A program made the position numbers and the translations under genes. Positions 60,483 through 64,000 of a stretch of 64,000 nt of DNA are shown here, piece after piece. Position 1 is the stretch's first letter; each line of letters begins with the position of its first letter. The stretch is from Desulfobulbus rhabdoformis (GTDB taxonomy: Bacteria > Desulfobacterota > Desulfobulbia > Desulfobulbales > Desulfobulbaceae): assembly GCF_016919065.1 (NCBI RefSeq), contig NZ_JAFFQA010000014.1, positions 48,038 through 112,037 of the forward strand. The letters run 5' to 3'. The notes below the pieces were generated by a model. That model had not been told where the DNA came from. It did not search any database and saw nothing but the letters and a program-made list of their open reading frames with translations.

Positions 60483-61013
60483 ATGAAAGGAATCTACGCT
60501 GGAAGTTACGACCCGCCTACCAACGGCCACCTGTGGATGATTGAACAGGGAGCCCGTCTCTTTACCAAATTTTATGTGGCCGTCGGCCAAAACTCACAGA
60601 AACAGTATACCTTTAGCCTTGACGAACGAATGCAGATGCTCGAAGAAGTCTGCGCCCGCCACCGCAATATCGAAGTTGTTCATTTCGAAAACAAATTCTT
60701 AGTCAAATACGCAGAAACCATAGGCGTTGATTATATCCTTCGAGGCATCCGCAACGAAAAAGATTACACCTACGAGCGAGGGATGCGCTACGTGAACAGC
60801 AACATGAACAATCGCGTACAGACCTTGTTCATGATGTCGCCCAGACACCTTGTTGAAGTGAGTTCTTCTCTGGTCAAAGGCCTGGTCGGTTCCGATGACT
60901 GGGAAATGGTCGTTCGAGAGTATGTTCCAGACTGCGTCTATTATAAAATGCTCAGCAAATTTGGCCGCCTCCACCTCCATCCCCCCCGCCGAAGAATACT
61001 TGAAAGAATCTAA
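60483..61013 (+). CDS. coaD: Pantetheine-phosphate adenylyltransferase
   Basis: 176 residues; AGGA before the ATG. It is a nucleotidyltransferase of the CoaD family: GIYAGSYDPPTNGHLWMIEQ has the phosphate-binding motif TNGH (normally TxGH), then VAVGQNSQKQYTFSL-DERMQML, VDYILRGIRNEKDYTYE and VEVSSSLVKGLVG in place of ISSTLVR. It catalyses the fourth step of coenzyme A synthesis (4'-phosphopantetheine plus ATP) in the cytoplasm. Slightly longer at the C terminus than E. coli CoaD, with a basic tail (LHPPRRRILERI). It may be the only CoaD, in which case it is essential. Confidence 0.9.
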   Translation: MKGIYAGSYDPPTNGHLWMIEQGARLFTKFYVAVGQNSQKQYTFSLDERMQMLEEVCARHRNIEVVHFENKFLVKYAETIGVDYILRGIRNEKDYTYERGMRYVNSNMNNRVQTLFMMSPRHLVEVSSSLVKGLVGSDDWEMVVREYVPDCVYYKMLSKFGRLHLHPPRRRILERI

Positions 61014-61263
61014 GTAAAACGCTACCCTTCTTTTATACATGGGTAAGGATCCTTCGAGACTCAGCCTGGTATAGGTGAACGCAGAGTCGCAGGGATTCAG
61101 GGATTTATTGGCCCGCAGAATACGGGTATAGCCTCCATCTCGCTTATGTATCATAGAATCACGGCAATAGAGTAGAGGCTAGAAGTTTTCTGCCTTCATG
61201 TTCCTACAGCTCAGTTGCTCAAAACTGCCGCCCTATCGCTTGACGCTTGCCTTCTTGTTTTCC

Positions 61264-62460
61264 ATGGATCAAAAAACACCTTTTTTACGTACTCTCCCCA
61301 GGCAATGGCGGCCAATTGTCGCCTATGTTACCCCACTGATCGTCTGGGGACTGATACTCTCACTCATATACCTGCTGCGCTCATTCTTTTTACTTATTTT
61401 CCTGACCTTTGTTTTTTCCTATATACAGGCACGGAGCGTTGACAGGCTTAAACCGTGGATTGCATATAGACCGGTACGGGTACTCGTGGTCGCCCTACTC
61501 CTTATTTGTATCATGACGGCAACGGGGATTTTTTTCGTCCCCAAGGTTAAGCAGCAGACAGAACTTTTCGCCAGTCAATTTACAAGCTATCTCAACCGGG
61601 TTGACCAGGAGCTGTACCAACTCGAACAACGCTACCCGCTGCTTGGCGACATTCTGCCAGAAATTCAAAACCAAGGCTTAGGGAATGAGCAGAGCCTTCC
61701 CCCAAAAAAACGGATAAAATATTCGCCTTCTGCCAGCCTTCTCCAACAATTTCTTGGATTGGGTGAGGCTGCGACCGGTGTGCAAAACATTAATCAGGCT
61801 CTAGATACCTTTGGTAATATCGGTGCACGTATTGCCTCGGTCACCTCAGCCTTTCTCCTTTCCCTACTTTTTTCCTTTCTGATCGTCCTTGATCTCTCCA
61901 ACCTGGCTGCAAGTGTGCGATCGCTACGAGCAACGAAACTGCGTTTTATTTATGAAAGTGTGGCCGGTAATCTGCGTGAATTTAGTCAGGTTCTGGGAAA
62001 AGCCTTGGAAGCACAGCTCATTATAGCCTTTATTAACGCAATCCTCACTGCTGTTGGGATAAGTGTTTTAGGGCTGGGGCAACACTTGGCGTTTTTGACG
62101 GTTATTGTCTTTTTCTGCTCTTTTTTTCCAGTCATTGGAGTTTTTATCAGTTCCTTTCCCATTTGTCTGGTGGCACTGCAGGCCTCAGGACTACAGACCA
62201 TGTTTCTGGCAATCTTGCTTATTACTGTGATCCACCTGATCGAAGGATATATTCTTAACCCTCGCGTCTATGGCTCATACATGCGAATAAATTCGGTCAT
62301 TATTCTCATCATCTTAACAGTTGCAGGTAAACTCTTTGGTTTTTGGGGACTCATTCTTGGGGTCCCTGTCTGCACCTATATTTTCGGCTATGCAATTCGT
62401 TACAAAGAAGAACAACCGATCAAGCAGCAAGAACCGACAGCGCTCATGAGGGAAGAATAA
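61264..62460 (+). CDS. AI-2E family permease-like membrane protein
   Basis: 398 residues if started at the ATG at 61264; an earlier ATG at 61198 is possible but adds a non-typical N terminus. No clear ribosome site exists for either. About eight membrane helices: N-terminal pair (VAYVTPLIVWGLILSLIYLL; LILIFLTFV-like FFLLIFLTFVFSYI), a third hydrophobic stretch, a soluble helical domain (about 110-200), then a helical bundle with LIIAFINAILTAVGISVLGL and the terminal GFWGLILGVPVCTYIF motif of the PerM/TqsA family. Members have been linked to AI-2 export or Na+/H+ antiport. Four bases separate it from the TerC gene. Confidence 0.88.
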   Translation: MDQKTPFLRTLPRQWRPIVAYVTPLIVWGLILSLIYLLRSFFLLIFLTFVFSYIQARSVDRLKPWIAYRPVRVLVVALLLICIMTATGIFFVPKVKQQTELFASQFTSYLNRVDQELYQLEQRYPLLGDILPEIQNQGLGNEQSLPPKKRIKYSPSASLLQQFLGLGEAATGVQNINQALDTFGNIGARIASVTSAFLLSLLFSFLIVLDLSNLAASVRSLRATKLRFIYESVAGNLREFSQVLGKALEAQLIIAFINAILTAVGISVLGLGQHLAFLTVIVFFCSFFPVIGVFISSFPICLVALQASGLQTMFLAILLITVIHLIEGYILNPRVYGSYMRINSVIILIILTVAGKLFGFWGLILGVPVCTYIFGYAIRYKEEQPIKQQEPTALMREE

Positions 62461-62464
62461 AATC

Positions 62465-63211
62465 ATGGAATGGATGTTGGACATTGGCATATGGAGTTCG
62501 CTCTTAACCTTGACGATTTTAGAAATTGTCTTAGGCATAGATAACATCGTCTTTCTCACCCTACTTGTGAGTAAGGTCCCCAAGCAGAAACGTAACTTTG
62601 CCAGACAGTTCGGCTTGCTAGCCGCAATGGGAACACGCATCCTCTTATTGATTTCTGTTGCCTGGTTGGCGAAACTCGTCACGCCGCTTTTCACGTTCAT
62701 GCACCATCAGGTCTCAGGCAGAGATCTCGTTCTGCTTTCAGGAGGGCTCTTCCTCATATACAAGGCCACCAAAGAGATTCATGAAAGCCTTGAGGGGCCT
62801 GAGGAGCTGAACGGCCCTAAACAACTGGCCTCCAACCTTGGAGTGGTTATTGCCCAGATTGCCGTTATAGACATTGTTTTCTCTCTGGATTCCGTGATCA
62901 CAGCTGTTGGCCTTGCCGAACATCTCTGGGTTATGATAGCCGCCATCGTGCTTGCCATTGGTGTGATGATGGTTGCCGCTAAACCCATCGGAGAATTTGT
63001 AGAACACCATCCAACCATCAAAATGTTAGCCCTTTCCTTTCTGGTTCTTGTTGGGGTTGCTCTGGTGGCCGAAGGGACAGGGCATGAAATGCCAAAGGGC
63101 TACCTCTATTTTGCTATGGCCTTCTCATTTATAGTAGAAATGCTCAACCTCAAACTCAGAAAACAGGCTAGACCGGTTGTCTTACATACCCCCAAACAAC
63201 AAACTGAGTAA
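62465..63211 (+). CDS. TerC-family integral membrane protein
   Basis: 248 residues with seven or so helices. TerC signatures: LEIVLGIDNIVFLTLL (about 19-34) and VVIAQIAVIDIVFSLDSVIT (about 123-142), each with the conserved acidic residues in the membrane, and VLVGVALVAEGTGHEMPKGY near the end. TerC/YoaE proteins are linked to metal (manganese, tellurium) handling and to loading metals on exported proteins. No CBS or transporter-associated domain follows. It is probably co-transcribed with the AI-2E permease gene. MITE copy 6 lies about 95 bases after its stop. Confidence 0.93.
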   Translation: MEWMLDIGIWSSLLTLTILEIVLGIDNIVFLTLLVSKVPKQKRNFARQFGLLAAMGTRILLLISVAWLAKLVTPLFTFMHHQVSGRDLVLLSGGLFLIYKATKEIHESLEGPEELNGPKQLASNLGVVIAQIAVIDIVFSLDSVITAVGLAEHLWVMIAAIVLAIGVMMVAAKPIGEFVEHHPTIKMLALSFLVLVGVALVAEGTGHEMPKGYLYFAMAFSFIVEMLNLKLRKQARPVVLHTPKQQTE

Positions 63212-63306
63212 ATTGATAGCTCCCTGAACTCGTGACAACGGAAATCATGGAACATCGTATTTGGACGTTTTGGTGAAAATTTTTACAAGAAAATTTATTG
63301 GGTTCA

Positions 63307-63395
63307 GGGTGTCTTGAATAATTAGATTTTTCAATCAAGGCCAGGTAAGCGCAGACTCCGAGGATTGGCAGAAAAAGCAATTATTCAAGATGCCC
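63307..63395 (+). mobile_element. MITE-like element, copy 6 (TSD TTCA), short form
   Basis: 89 bp, exact TTCA on both sides (63303-63306, 63396-63399). Ends GGGTGTCTTGAATAATT and, inverted, GGGCATCTTGAATAATT. It lacks the inner TAAAATTTTA palindrome of the long copies, so it shows the minimal form. Confidence 0.9.
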
Positions 63396-63517
63396 TTCAG
63401 TTGCACCAAAAGACAACACACGCATTGAGATGCATCTTGCCAAACCCGCCCTCACCTCACAAACAATTGGCCTTTTTTGATTGAACTCTACAGTTCAAGC
63501 TATATAGTGTCCGGTGT

Positions 63518-63610
63518 GACTGGTTGAGTTAGCTGGTGCTGACCGCGGGCTTCAACCCCGTTGAGCTTCCTGTGAAAGGGGAGCTGTTTGGTTCGATTCC
63601 GAAACCAGTC
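63518..63610 (+). tRNA. selC: Selenocysteine tRNA, anticodon UCA
   Basis: Cloverleaf read by hand. Acceptor GACTGGTT pairs with AACCAGTC (8 bp; the first and last bases are 63518 and 63610). D stem of 6 bp, GTTAGC/GCTGAC, around the 4-base loop TGGT (63528-63543), the hallmark of tRNA-Sec. Anticodon stem 5 bp with loop CTTCAAC, anticodon TCA at 63552-63554. Long variable arm of 7 bp, AGCTTCC/GGGAGCT (63564-63585). T loop TTCGATT (63592-63598). The CCA end is not encoded, and the combined acceptor plus T stem is about 12 bp instead of 13. It implies that the host makes selenoproteins; selA, selB and selD are not in the window. Confidence 0.85.
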
Positions 63611-63649
63611 TCCTCCCTCATTCCTTGATTTCTCTCTTTTTTCATCCAA

Positions 63650-63790
63650 AATCCGCGCGCTTTCATCGGTATATATCAGTTTCGTTGTTTGTGGCATGCC
63701 GGGAAACTGAATAACCCTATAATTTGTTAAAAATTCATAGTTTCATCAATAGGTTATTTTACGCAGAGGCCAACCTCTGTTACGGATTCA
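63650..63790. repeat. Second palindromic repeat family, copy D
   Basis: About 140 bp from AATCCGCGCGCTTTCATCGG to CTGTTACGGATTCAG. It contains CAGTTTCGTTGTTTGTGGCA and inner arms AATAACC and GGTTATT. It lies between selC and the rRNA terminator. Confidence 0.6.
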
Positions 63791-63832
63791 GATTCATATC
63801 GGTGTGTATCCCTGTTCACCTGAAAAAAACAC

Positions 63833-63872
63833 AAAAAAAAGCCCATAACCAGCTGCGCTGGTTATGGGCTTT
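63833..63872 (-). terminator. Terminator of the rRNA operon
   Basis: GCCCATAACCAGC pairs exactly with GCTGGTTATGGGC around a 3-base loop, extended by three A-T pairs. On the minus strand it is followed by a run of T residues. It lies 10 bases after the 5S gene. Confidence 0.92.
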
Positions 63873-63882
63873 AGCGATAAAA

Positions 63883-63996
<114 letters not shown>

Positions 63997-64000
63997 AAAA

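Overview
The window looks like chromosomal DNA of a Gram-negative, probably anaerobic deltaproteobacterium (Desulfobacterota, perhaps Desulfobulbales). I infer this from the style of the hybrid histidine kinases, REC-HDOD and HD-GYP regulators, a DsrE-like protein, a ferredoxin-nitroreductase, a selenocysteine tRNA, lipoprotein and periplasmic signals, and base composition near 50% GC with AT-rich accessory islands. No 16S or 23S sequence is inside the window, so the taxonomy is inference. A 5S rRNA gene and its terminator sit at the far right end on the minus strand.

Layout. (1) Positions 1-6.8 kb are an accessory block: an RlpA-like lipoprotein whose 3' end runs into a decayed IS21 element (istB pseudogene), a small TPR gene, and a large Rhs gene on the minus strand. 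The Rhs gene keeps one reading frame from a signal peptide to a C-terminal toxin-like tip but carries three in-frame stop codons. A 46-bp imperfect direct repeat flanks the block. (2) 6.8-13.5 kb holds plus-strand genes typical of eCIS/Tc-toxin accessory regions (peptidoglycan-binding/Tc-like protein, alpha/beta hydrolase, MDR oxidoreductase, DUF4157 metalloprotease-like protein, class I amidotransferase) and one unknown minus-strand gene. (3) 13.5-14.7 kb is a repeat nest. (4) 14.7-36.4 kb is mostly metabolic and housekeeping: macro-domain deacetylase, TPR membrane protein, gamma-glutamylcyclotransferase, HyuA-like protein, HDAC-like deacetylase, short signal peptidase, a minus-strand operon (amino-acid ABC permease and ATPase, AEC carrier, MscK-type channel), a double-ABC ATPase, DsrE-like protein, UvrC, a GH13 enzyme with a frameshift in a T7 run, a BFD-like protein and an orphan FlhB C-terminal domain. 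(5) 36.5-54.1 kb is an FMN reductase followed by a large minus-strand signalling cluster: three paralogous hybrid kinases with different sensory heads, a periplasmic binding protein, and a REC-HD-GYP phosphodiesterase. (6) 54.3-63.2 kb holds superoxide dismutase, nitroreductase, an SLT transglycosylase, two response regulators, CoaD, an AI-2E family permease and a TerC protein. (7) The right end has repeats, selC and the end of an rRNA operon.

The clearest structural discovery is a family of palindromic MITE-like elements (six copies, 81-193 bp). Four copies have perfect 4-bp target duplications (TTAA, TTTA, TTAT, TTCA). A second palindromic repeat family (TGAATCCGT ends) occupies other intergenic sites, and the two families abut or mix at 14.4 kb and 56.1 kb.

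How the genes work together: the signalling cluster probably senses periplasmic ligands through Venus-flytrap domains and a separate binding protein, and passes phosphate toward c-di-GMP turnover. The Rhs/TPR pair has the order of a polymorphic toxin and its immunity gene. The DUF4157 group may be cargo or accessory factors for a contractile or toxin delivery system encoded elsewhere. Limits: all family names come from reading motifs by eye; no searches were run.
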